NCBI RefSeq assembly: GCF_021155775.2
Contig: NC_060234.1
Location: forward strand, 15,055,871 to 15,119,870
DNA from: Neodiprion pinetum
Lineage: Eukaryota > Arthropoda > Insecta > Hymenoptera > Diprionidae
Length of the DNA stretch: 64,000 nucleotides
Direction: 5' to 3'
The notes under the pieces were generated by a model. It saw only the letters and a list, made by a program, of their open reading frames with translations, did no database searches and had not been told where the DNA came from. This document shows, one piece after another, positions 1 through 9,913 of this stretch. Positions within the stretch are counted from its first letter, which is position 1. Each line of letters starts with the position of its first letter. A program made the translations under genes and the position numbers.

Positions 1-499
1 CAAATTTCGATGGATTTATTAAATTTAAACTACTTCATTCAAATTCAGATATTTCGGAATTTTCTTCTTCTGAATTTAAAATTACTTTTTTATTTAAATC
101 TAATTATTTTTCTCTCTAAACATAAAATTTTGGCACGAATCTAAAGTAATTCAAAGTCACTTGACTTATTACAACTCTTCCTAATTCAGTTATATCTCGA
201 ATAATTCTCATGATTTCAGTTATTATTTTTAGTGATTTAGTGAGTTCTCATTTATTCAGTTATTTTGTATCAACTCAGGTGAATCGTAATTGATTTACAA
301 ACCTATTGAAACGTCAATTTAGCGAGTTATTTTTCCCTCGCCTTATTGAAAAATCTGATGTCAATGATGAATTCAAAACTAGTGGAAAAATTATGTTGCA
401 AAGACACAAAAAATGTTCGGACAGTATAATTCTGAAGATCTCAAGCCAGATTGATTGAATCAGTAATAATGAACCCTAACGGAATATTAATCATCCAAA
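1..499. other. AT-rich DNA without a gene
   Basis: No convincing coding frame. The stretch is AT-rich with scattered tcagtta/gaatt-like words. A short piece near 330-350 (agttatttttccctcgcc) resembles 62877-62895 near the other end of the window, in the same orientation, so this may be an old intergenic repeat. Confidence 0.5.
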
Positions 500-987
500 G
501 TCTCTAATTTTATGCATACATCGATGATTGGAAGTGTTTTATAACATTAAATCTTACATCCGCTGATTTATTCGGAGATTTATTTTCGTTTTCACCCGTA
601 GATGTGTGTTTCGTAGTATTGTGTAGCTGGGGATTCGCTTATGTTCACACACACGAGTGTGCGTCCGCGGATGTGCGGCCGGCAGCGTGTGCTGCGGCAA
701 CAATACCGAGGTCAGCGCCCGAGAAGGGTTACAAAAGCGAGAGAGGGGAGGTGCCGATATTTAATTCGTAAACGAATAATAATAATCCACCCAGACGAAC
801 AAAACAGCAATTTCCGTGGCGGCAAATCCAGATGAAATGGTGCACTCCGATTGGCCCAGCGCTATCGCTTATAATTCAAAAACTATGCGTCGGACGAGCT
901 TCCGGTAAACAAATTCTCGGTTGCAGTTCAGTCAGGTATCAAGCTGGCTGGTCCGTGTCCCCCAATCTAGGGACATCCTGTATATTA
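500..987 (+). repeat. Repeat A, left copy
   Basis: This ~485-bp stretch recurs in inverted orientation at 60542-61010. The match is easily visible, for example the ttaattcgtaaacgaataat block and the actatgcgtcggacgagctt block. Open frames in it (641-835, 832-1041) show the same translated pieces in both copies, but the frames break differently, so it is more likely a non-coding or decayed repeat than a gene. Its inner end carries the arthropod-TE-like string gggacatcctgtata. Element 988-15219 is inserted immediately after it. Family not recognised. Confidence 0.75.
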
Positions 988-1327
988 GGCTGGCACTTGT
1001 TTCCCAAAATGCTTGAATACCGGCTTCCGTGCCGGAAATGATTCCCTTTCACCTAAAAATGAAGAATGGGACAATAAAACCCAGTTTAGCAAGTGTTTAA
1101 ACCGACCCAGTTTTGAAAAAACGCTTTTCGTATTTTTCCAGTCTTTTTATACCCCTACTTACAGATTTCTCTAGCAATTCATATTTCAAATCTATCATAC
1201 AATTGAATCATCTCTGTGAGTGAAAACAATGTGCCCTGTGGTGATTTGTGATCGAAAGAAATTTTTTGTCCAAGATTTAGGTGTTAAATTTGTGAAAAAC
1301 TTAGAAAAATGTTATTTCTGCAGTTTC
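988..1327 (+). repeat. Left terminal inverted repeat of the 14-kb element
   Basis: Matches the reverse complement of 14862-15219 over its whole length with small indels. Shared blocks include caaaatgcttgaataccggc and gaaagaaattttttgtccaag. The 69-codon frame at 1220-1429 lies mostly within the repeat. Confidence 0.85.
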
Positions 1328-1564
1328 TGCACTAAACAGTACAATCGCACAACAAAAAATAAATTGTACACAGCTGAATATGCGACGGCACATCGGAGAA
1401 AGGCAAATGAAAGCGAGATTATTATCTGAAATCGAAATACTTAAACCTACTCACCCCACGCATTGCGAGTTTTCATGGGAATTTTATTTGAAAAAAAAAA
1501 TACGTTGGCAAATGGGAGAAGAACGAGCGAAGGTAAGATCAATATGTAAAACCAAAGCTCTTAA

Positions 1565-3152
1565 GGGGACCAGTACAGCTTGATTAGAAAAATGTCTAGC
1601 GGTCCAAAATTCATCCTCCCTTCAACCAAAGTTCATTTTGCATCAAAAGAAACAGTGTTTTACAAAACCTGTGTCGTAAGGTTTTAGGCACACCACTGGT
1701 CCGATTCGAACTTTGGCCGTATCGTTTTCTTCGGATATCCCTTCCACATCTTTTGAACGCAGGGATCTGAAAATAAAAATGTTAAAAGTTACAGCCAATT
1801 CTTTAAAAGTACTAAAATTGAAGTTACTAATTTGCAAGTAACTTTGGCAAGAAAAAAAAAATCCCCTTGTTCACATGATGAGGATTTTGTTTCTGAACAA
1901 AATGAGCCCTCAACGAACTGAATCGGGCTAATTTCCGTAATAAGTCTGCACTTTATCAATTATCACGTCCGTCAACCTTCCTTTGCCGGCTAATGGTCTT
2001 CCGTCAGAGAGTTTTTGTCCTTGAAGCCTCATTTTTAACTTGCACATCTGAGTTCGAAATCTCTTTTCGACATGTCGACAGCACTTGATCTTAGCAATTT
2101 GCACTTCAGGTCCGTAAGGCTCTGGTTTCACTACGGCGGCATATCCCTTGGTATCTCCGTTACCAATGTAGCCAACGAATTTGCGTTGTGCCTTTCTTCA
2201 GACTGCTGGAATATCTTGACCATACCATTGACTTCCACGGTTTCGGAAGAGCCAGCATGGTTATCTTGGCAATTTGGCTTGTGTTTATCATACCACGACT
2301 CCCATGCTGCTCCACTTCGTTCTCCCTTCCATTGAACACACGGGTTGCAGTCAGAACTACTACTTGAAATAATTACAAAAACTCAACTGGCGCTCAGAAA
2401 AAAGACCTGTAAAACCGACAGTAATAACTGAAAAGTTAAAGTTGAAGAATGCTACGGGACAACTGGAACACCCAATTTCTATTCGGCACCATTTCTTTTA
2501 TACTTTAATTTTTCGTCCACCTGTTTTATGTATACAAGATCTGCGAACAAAAAGCAAAAAAACTTCCGCCGCACACACACGTCGGCAGAAGCTTATTTCG
2601 TATATCACTAATACGATATATGTACTTACTTTCAGGTTAAGTATTTTGCTGGATTCGGCGAATATTCCAAAACACTATCACTCCATGTTTACACAAGCAC
2701 ATGACAGTGACACAGTGGATATTTAGCACGATAAATCGCCGATTTTTTATCACTGTAAAGTACTGTTTGCGTTTTGAAATCAGAACGACTTTAGATTTTT
2801 AGATCGCCAGATAGTTGACAGGCATCTGAAGCGCGCCAAACAACAGTCGTAATACATGTGAGCGATGAAACCAAAGCAATAGCGCCACTTACGCCAGATT
2901 GCTGAGACTGGGTTCACATAGACGCGATATTCGGATTTTACGAACACGTGTTTTTTTCACAAATAGATATGACTCTGACGTAGCGTTGAGGCAAAACAAA
3001 ATTCAATTTTAAAAAATGATTCTCAATGATTACGCTGTCATTCCATCGAATTCGTCAACAATGATTTTTTTACAGATAGATATGACCCTAAAATAGCGTT
3101 TAGCGGAAAAAAAATCGATTTTTTTTTTAAATTGCAAGCTGTACTGGTCCCC
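1565..3152 (-). mobile_element. TTAA-flanked DNA transposon, internally deleted
   Basis: Inverted ends GGGGACCAGTACAGCTTG (1565-1582) and its complement ending at 3152, each flanked by TTAA (1561-1564 and 3153-3156). TTAA duplications are typical of piggyBac and Kolobok elements. The inside holds a decayed transposase piece on the minus strand (1928-2334) and otherwise non-coding sequence, including two imperfect copies of an agatatgac...tagcg block near 2965 and 3080. At 1588 bp it is too short to be autonomous. Confidence 0.85.
1928..2334 (-). pseudogene. Transposase fragment, Mutator-like (GxGD(S/T)K family)
   Basis: On the minus strand one frame gives a stretch with NHAGSSETVEVNG, and after a frameshift near 2140-2160 the next frame gives YIGNGDTKGYAAVV, PYGPEVQIAKIK, then LSDGRPLAGKGRLTD and IDKVQTYYGN, ending at a stop at 1928. 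This ordered set (NHxGS, YIGDGDSK, PYG, KKLSDGK, KGRLTD, YYG) is the core of a transposase family widespread in insects and cnidarians and commonly labelled Mutator-like. The first Asp of the usual GDGDSK is Asn here. Both protein ends are missing. It sits in the TTAA element, and may be that element's own transposase. Confidence 0.7.
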
Positions 3153-3156
3153 TTAA

Positions 3157-4030
3157 ATCGACCCACCCCATATGCACCGCGAATTCGTATAAGAGAGATT
3201 TTACTTTAAAAGTACGTTATTTTGCATTGGAAACAGTAATTAACGCAGGTACAGTGCATAGCATTATCGTTGAGATAATCAAACAACTTTTACCAGCTCG
3301 GGCGGTATGTTATCATTCGCGCGTCCTCGCATGTTACACCGGCAGAACCTCGGGCAGAACGAAAAACCAGACTAAAGCGTCGCGGTGGTCGGGGTGCGTA
3401 CTTGCTTTCGGGTGCCTCACTTTTGCGTGAGGCTTTGCGCTTCTATTAAGGTCTATCATCGTTGGCCATAGTATACTTTACAGTACTTTACAGCCGAGCA
3501 GACAGAACTTCGTGACGGACGCGGTTGTTTTTAATAATTTATTGCAAAAATAATTAAAAGTGTATGAAGGACATCAATGTAAGGTAAGTACATTAATTTG
3601 TGTTATGTTTATAAAATTTTCGTGTATTTATTTTATACCTCAGATTAATAACAGCATTGCAATTAATAACATCTATAAGTATTCATCGAATGCACAAAGT
3701 TTATTTATAAATGTAAATAGTACAAGTGGTTACCATACTGTGGGGCAGGTCATAATTATTGAAATTGAAAATAAGTCATGCTCTCGGAATCAATAATATT
3801 GCTTTTTCAAATAAAATTCCTTCATAGTTAACACATTGAAATAATTTTCCGAGCAATACTATTCATTATGGGTTGAAATTACATTTGTTTTTCGGAATCT
3901 CAAAATATAATGTATGAATTGTAACAAGTTTAAAAGCATGGTTTGGTTATAGAGAGATATTTGAAAAAGAAACAATACCCCCAGTAGGAATATTTCAGAA
4001 AATTTCAGCAGATCATTTTAGAGATGAAAA
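3157..4030 (+). other. 5' region of the hAT-like element: promoter and leader, no firm gene
   Basis: Between the TTAA element and the transposase start. A possible leader exon ends near 3580 at a consensus splice donor (aag|gtaagtac). A frame at 3158-3430 continues exactly, in frame, the frame that ends at the TTAA insertion (1380-1564), but its composition gives no family. I see no conserved domain. Confidence 0.4.
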
Positions 4031-4757
4031 ATGGCTTCTGATGAACAGAATTTAGATCTGTCCAGTATATCTAACAGATTGGTTTCAGAATTTGATGAAA
4101 ATTATCTGCCGACTAATTCAGATGTTCTTAGAAGGCTACTGTACAAAACTCAGATTGATAAATTCAAAATAGTCGATGCCGCTAAGGCTGTGATGCAGGA
4201 AGTAAGAAGTATATGGGAAGAATCGTCAATAAAATTAAAAAGAATGGATCATTGTCATGGACAATTACGTAAATTGTATACCTTTTATACAGAAATAAGA
4301 AAATTCAAAGAGATGAGTAAGAAAGTCATTAAGTTTCTTGATCAATCGTTCAAAGTATTTGATATTTCCAAAGATGATTCAATTGAAATACTTAGTTCTA
4401 TAGATGCTAAAGTAAAAAATGAGTTTCTCTCTAAACCAGTTGCATACATCAAAAATAGATTATCTAATCTAGACTGTGCAGAAATTTCAGGTAAACGCTG
4501 CATTTATAAATTGGCAAGATTCAATCATTTGTTTTACTATTGCATATAATTGCGAATAATTATATTTAGGCTCAAGAAAATTTGGATGCATTGAATCAAT
4601 CTCGGTCTTTAGAAGCAATTGAGCCTAAATCGGAACGAAGCCAAATATTTAGCCGACACGCAACAATTAGTAAAGGTAATAATACTTCAGATCATCGTTC
4701 CTTCGATGGTGCTGATTTCAGTACAGACTCAAATATGGACTCCAAGACGAACACAGT
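4031..4757 (+). pseudogene. hAT-like transposase, N-terminal exons
   Basis: A 172-codon frame begins with MASDEQNLDLSSIS and continues with LPTNSDVLRRLLYKTQ and AAKAVMQEVRSIWEES. A splice donor is likely at 4515 (tttcag|gtaaac), an acceptor near 4570 (tatatttag|gctcaag), then a Ser/Asp-rich exon to about 4757 with donor cacag|taagaag. The motif (LPT...DVL...IW) matches the N-terminal region of the transposase whose C-terminal part lies at 12728-14335. The phase at the first intron does not close perfectly, consistent with decay. The next exon starts at 5385 and is split by the foldback and R1-like insertions. Function: presumed DNA-binding and oligomerisation half of a transposase. Confidence 0.6.
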
Positions 4758-5390
4758 AAGAAGTAGGTATTTGCTTCACATCAATACATAAACTGGATTA
4801 ATGTGTTGAAAAACTATTTCTCGATTTGAGACTAGGCAAATCTAAAAACATTTCTATTTCTTCCGGTTATTGATTGATCGTTGCAAAAAATCTGCTAAGA
4901 TATAGTATGTTACGATCCGAGTCCGCGAAGTGGGTGATTTTCGCATGAGCGCATTTTGTCGCCCGAGCGTAGCAAGGGTGACAAAAAATCGAGTGTGATG
5001 ATCACATATGCGCACGAGTATCGTATAATATTTTTTGACACGAGTGTGTGAATTTAAGTTCTTAACAGCAGATGCGTTCGCGCGAAATTCAGAATTTCGC
5101 GCACCAGTGTAAAAATCAGGTATTTCGCGCATGCTACGCAACTAGGAGAAATAAAATTTCACACACAGAGTGTCAAAATAAAAAATTGTTCGGATCATAC
5201 GAAAAAATTTGTAAAAATAAATGTACGTATGCGTAAATACCAAAAATGCTTCTAGCACGCCTTGAAAAATCATTTCAGTTGACAATTTCAGAAAAAATAT
5301 AAAAAAATTCATATCAATCGATAAAGTAAAAGAGTAAAAGAAGTAAGGTATAAAGGATATTCAAATATTATTATATGTTTTTAGGATCAG
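4758..5390 (+). other. Intron of the hAT-like transposase
   Basis: Non-coding, AT-rich. It begins with a donor-like taagaag and ends with the acceptor tatgtttttag at 5374-5384, directly before the exon sequence GATCAGATACCTCATC. No other feature seen. Confidence 0.45.
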
Positions 5391-5403
5391 ATACCTCATC
5401 AAC
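5391..5403. repeat. 13-bp target-site duplication, left copy
   Basis: ATACCTCATCAAC occurs here and at 6023-6035, bracketing the foldback element. Its core ACCTCATCAACACC is also the 14-bp duplication of the R1-like LINE (6025-6038 and 12714-12727). The sequence is exon of the hAT-like transposase. Confidence 0.9.
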
Positions 5404-6022
5404 TGATGAATAAGAATTCTCGACCTCGTATGTAATATATTAAAGAGTCTTGGTGATCGGTCAATTAAGAAAACGTAATTTTAGTTAACGTTTCGACCCG
5501 GATATGGGCCCTCCTCAGAACGATTTATTTAAAAAAAGCGCAGTAGGAAGATACGATGGTTCTTCATCCTATTCAATTTATCAGCTGTCCTGATCCAGCG
5601 CCGTAAGTGACCAGATGTAGTTTTTCCATGTATACGTTCGATGTTTAGAATAAAACCCATTTTAGTTCTCTGAAGTAATCCAATATTTAAATCTGATGAA
5701 TAAGAATTCTCGACCTCGTATGTAATATATTAAAGAGTCTTGGTGATCGGTCAATTAAGAAAACGTAATTTTAGTTAACGTTTCGACCCGGATATGGGCC
5801 CTCCTCAGAACTAAACATCGAACGTATACATGGAAAAACTACATCTGGTCACTTACGGCGCTGGATCAGGACAGCTGATAAATTGAATAGGATGAAGAAC
5901 CATCGTATCTTCCTACTGCGCTTTTTTTAAATAAATCGTTCTGAGGAGGGCCCATATCCGGGTCGAAACGTTAACTAAAATTACGTTTTCTTAATTGACC
6001 GATCACCAAGACTCTTTAATAT
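5404..6022. mobile_element. Penelope-like or retrozyme-like foldback element with hammerhead motifs
   Basis: A 118-bp unit (5404-5521) recurs directly at 5694-5811, and a shorter inverted copy lies at about 5936-6022. In addition, 5431-5640 is inverted-repeated at 5812-6022, so most of the element can fold on itself. The structure (direct terminal repeats plus partial inversion, a hammerhead in the repeat, 13-bp target duplication, no protein) resembles the pLTR modules of Penelope-like retroelements or small retrozymes. No reverse transcriptase is present, so it is non-autonomous. Confidence 0.6.
5770..5815 (-). ncRNA. Hammerhead ribozyme, minimal stem III type
   Basis: Reading the minus strand: stem I strand TTTAGTT (5815-5809), core CTGAGGA (CUGANGA), stem II formed by GGCCC and GGGTC around atatcc with a bulged G, core GAAA, then CG and the cleavage triplet GTT, then AACTAAA (5776-5770), perfectly complementary to the first strand (7 bp). 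Predicted cut between 5777 and 5776. A very short stem III next to GAAACGT is the form known from Penelope-like elements. The unit copies at 5404-5521 and ~5936-6000 keep the core but have lost the stem I partner (aatcgtt instead of tttagtt). Activity is inferred, not shown. Confidence 0.6.
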
Positions 6023-6038
6023 ATACCTCATCAACACC

Positions 6039-6812
6039 TTTTTTTTTTTTTTTTTTTACCGAAGATTTACCGCCGAGTTGGAGTTCCTCAGCTCGGGGGC
6101 AAGGAACCGCCTTTCGGCATTACATCTTGCTCCCGATCCAGCAAGCTCGATGCGGCACCGTAGCGTGCCTCCCGAGGGAGGCCAGCCCGGGCGCCTGCAT
6201 CATGCCCGCTGGGGGTAGCCAGCACGGGGCTAAGGTTGGATTCAGCTAGGCCCGTCTACTTTTCTCAACCGGGCTTCGGACCGGCTACGGCAGTCGCCCT
6301 TGGTCGGGAGCCCCTCCCCGTGGGAGCGCGGGGTAGCACCCTTCCAAGGGATGTTAGATGTCAGGGAGTTCTGTCTGCTCTGTGGGTGTCGGCTCTGAGC
6401 CCTATCTTTTTTATGCGCTTTCTCTTCGACTATGTAGGTCCCATGGGGGGTAAACTGACTCCTGGGTATCTATAAGGCCCATTTACCACCACTTAGTGGG
6501 TTGACTTTTGCTGAATAGATAAATAAATAAATAGTTAAAAAGTGCTGTAGAATCACTGGAGTAAGGGCTAATGTAAAATGTGTCAAATAGCTAAATAAAA
6601 ATCGAATAGGATGAAAATCCTGTCAGTAATTAAAAAATATTGTGTGTGAACATCGAATAGATAAAACGTGATGTAAAATCACTGGGGTGTATGAAAGAAA
6701 GAAGAAGAAAACACATATCTAAAATATAATAACTAGGTAGGTAAAGTAGACTAGATAGTAGCTAAAATATCGTATGTAGATGTGGTAAATAGGTGTTTGT
6801 GGTCTCTTGTGC
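6039..6812 (-). other. 3' UTR and poly(A) tail of the R1-like LINE
   Basis: Starts after the ORF2 stop at 6813 and ends in a tail of about 18 A (T on the plus strand). The open frames at 5995-6249 and 6236-6475 on the plus strand are antisense and not considered genes. Confidence 0.8.
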
Positions 6813-9800
6813 CTAGTACCCCTTGTTCCGGTCGCTTGCTTCTTTGGTGGAGATAAGCTCCATCATTTTCCCGGATAAAGCTTTCCAGTTACCTTCTGTT
6901 TCTAACATGATGGTTATCATGTTGTCTGGGGTCAAAGTCGGTCCCTGGTACCCCCAGTTATCCTTTCTTATATCCTTCCAGTTCGGACATTCGAAAATAG
7001 TGTGTATTGGGCTGTCCACCGCCGTCTCCCTACAATACTCGCATTTGGGGCTCCTTCTTCTCCCAAACTTGTGGAGGTATTCTCCAAACGCCCCGTGGCC
7101 TGTCAAGACTTGAGTGAGCGTATAACTCAGCTCTCCATGGTTTCGGTGGTACCATGGATCGATGTGTGGAATCAATCTTCTGGTCCACGCTCCCTTGCTT
7201 GTCTTCTCCCATTCGCTCTGCCATTTCCGCAGAGTCGCGGCTCGTGCCTCCTTTTTTTCCTTCCTCTTGAGGCTTTCTCTTATCCTCTCGGTGAGTTGAG
7301 AGTCTTTCCTCAGGAGTTGTAAGTTATACAGCTCTTGCTGTTCTTGCGCTATGAGATACAGGGGCGGTTGCCCTGCCAGCACCTCTGCGGCCTCTGTGGA
7401 GGTCGTTCTATAGCCACTGATTATTCGTAGCGCCTCCATTCTAGATATTTTTTGTATCGCCCTGCGGTGTGTCTGTGTGTTCAGAGCCCTGGCCCAGACT
7501 TGTGCTCCATAGAGGGCGACTGACCGCACTACAGCTGCGTATAGTTTCCTTCGGGGGGGGGGGCGCGGCCCGCCCATGTTTGGCATTAGTCGACCCAATA
7601 TTGTTGCCATAGTTATGTTACAGCCTTTGACACGGCGCCTTTTATATGCTCACCGTACGTGAGTCGCTTGTCCAGTCTTACGCCCAGGTATTTCAGTGTT
7701 TGGGTGTACTCAATCTGATGTCCTAGTACCCTAACCCTCGTGACTCCCTGGTACTTTTTCTTCATGGTGAAGAGCACGGCCTCCGTTTTGTGTGGAGCTA
7801 CCTCCAGGCCCTGTTCTCCTATCCACTTCACGGCCATATCCGTCGCCAGCCTTGCCCTCTCTGCCGCGGCTCGTGGAGTCTTTCCCACAGCCAGAATCAT
7901 AGTATCGTCGGCGTAGCATGTAACGGTAGTGCGCATTGGCAGGTCCAGGCGCATTACCCCGTCGTACATTACGTTCCAGAGGAGCGGACCCAGCACAGAT
8001 CCCTGGGGAACTCCTCTGGTAACGGTCCGCGCTATAGAATAATGTTCGGTTTCTATAGTGATCCACCGCTCCTGTAGGTAGTCGCTGACCAGCGCCATAA
8101 GGTATGCGGGTGTGTCAGCCCTGCAGATCGCCGCCATAATATTCAGCCATCCTGCGGTGTTGAACGCGTTTTTAATATCCAAACATACCGCACATGCGGA
8201 CTCTTTCGTCCGTAGCGCCTCCGAGATGACGTCGGTCACAGCCCTAAGTCCGTCGGCGGTCGACTTGCCCTTCATGAAGCCGTACTGGTGCCCACTTAGT
8301 CCCCTGGCCTTACGCAGGTGGATCGTGAGCCTGTTAGCTATAATTTTCTCGTATAGCTTGCCCATGGTATTGAGGAGACAGATAGGTCTGTACTTGGTTG
8401 CTTCGTTCGTATCTTTCCGTGGCTTCGGGATGAGTATCAGTCGTGCGGCTTTCCATTCGATAGGGAAGTTCAGCTTCCTCATTAGTTCTGTATACAGGGA
8501 TGGCAGAGCGTCCGGATACGCCTCCTGCAGGCCCTTAAGTGCCTCCATTGGAATACCATCCGGCCCGGGTGCCTTGCCCTGGTTGCATGTTTTTAGCGCC
8601 TCGATCACCTCAGGCACTGATACTCGCAGGGTCTTGGCGTCGGTTTCCTCGACGACCCTGTCTATTTCTTTCAGGGTGAGTTTTGGGTGGGTTTTTCCCG
8701 GTGGGAAAAGCTCTTCCACCGCCTTGACGGCGTCCTCCTTGTACGCCGGTGCCAGGGGGCCGGGTCCCGCTAATTTTCCCATAATGATTTTATATAACCT
8801 CCCCCACGGGTCTGCTTCCAATTGAGCGAGGAGCTCATTCCACGCCCTCTCTTTACTCTGACGTATTAGTGTTTTAAGCTTTTTGCGCGCTTCTCTTAGT
8901 TCGGTGGTCAGCTTCTCAAGGAACGCCTCCGACTTCCTTCTCTTGCGCGCTCTTTGGAGTATTCTCCGCGCTCTCGTGCAGCTCGTGCGGGATTTCGCGA
9001 TGTCCCCGGTCCACCAATATACGGGGGGCTTGCCCGAGCATCGGGTCCTTCTTTTTGCTACCCTGTTCAGGCTGTCCACTATCAGCCGGATGATCTCCCG
9101 TTGGAGCTCTGGTGCTCGGAGCTCCTGCCACTTGGTATTTATCCTCATTTGGACCATAGCGTTCCGGAGTTTTTCCTTTGATGTCGTCCTCATATTCCAG
9201 CCGGGTATGTCCCTCGGGCGATCGCATCCTGTATTCCCGTTACCGACTTTGACTGGCATTATTCTAAACTCGATTCTCCGGTGATCACTCATCGCCTCGA
9301 TGTCCTCGATCACGCGCCATCCCGTTACTGTCTTGGCGACCGCCTGCATGGCAATGGTAATGTCTATTATAGACGTCGCCTCTCCTCTGTGGAAGGTGGG
9401 TATCTTTCCTACGTTAAGACACGACCAGCCGTGCGTGTTCATGGTGCCCACGATCATGCTCCCCCTGGGGTTTTCCTTAGTCCCTCCCCATGCTTGGGCC
9501 CAGGCATTCAGGTCCCCAGCTAGTATAATGCTGATTCCCTCCTTGCTTGCAGCTTCAGTGGTTTCGATCACTACCTCGTCCCAGTAGCTTACGAATTCTG
9601 CCATTCGTTTATTTGGAGAAAAGTACATCGACGTGATGCCCAAGGTTTTTCCTATTTTAACAATAACGTACCCCTTCCCGGTCCGGATTGTCTTGGCCTG
9701 GGTCCTTTTGTTTATGAGGATTATACCGGCACTAGCTTCATGGCATATCCTGGCACGAACTCCTGTCCCTATTCGGGACGGCAGTTCAGAGGCAATTATG

Positions 9801-9913
9801 ATGTCGACGTTATTGTTCGCCGCATCGGCAAGTATTAGGTCCAACGCCTGATGGCAGCGGTTCAAATTGGCCTGCCATATTTTCATGGTGGGAGGACGAT
9901 TGTTACCTGCCAT
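6813..9913 (-). pseudogene. R1-like ORF2: endonuclease-reverse transcriptase, one frameshift
   Basis: The 766-codon frame 9913-7613 starts MAGNNRPPTMKIWQANLNR. It has an apurinic-like endonuclease (N in QANLNR, E in ASELP, GDLNAW, SDHR) in the first ~230 residues, then RT motifs GKAPGPDGI, LIPKP, GVPQGSVLGP and YADD near residue 665. The frame ends after KGAVSKAVT at a TAA created by a 1-2 nt shift; the next frame (7610-6813) continues with MATILGRLMPN and RKLYAAVVRSVALYGAQVW, and ends with a zinc motif CEYCRETAVDSPIHTIFEC (CX2C...HX4C), the usual C-terminus in this clade. The role would be nicking the target and copying the element RNA into it. The ATG lies inside the last codons of ORF1 (aATGgcaggTAA), suggesting translation by termination-reinitiation. 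Catalytic residues look intact; only the frameshift breaks it. Confidence 0.93.
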
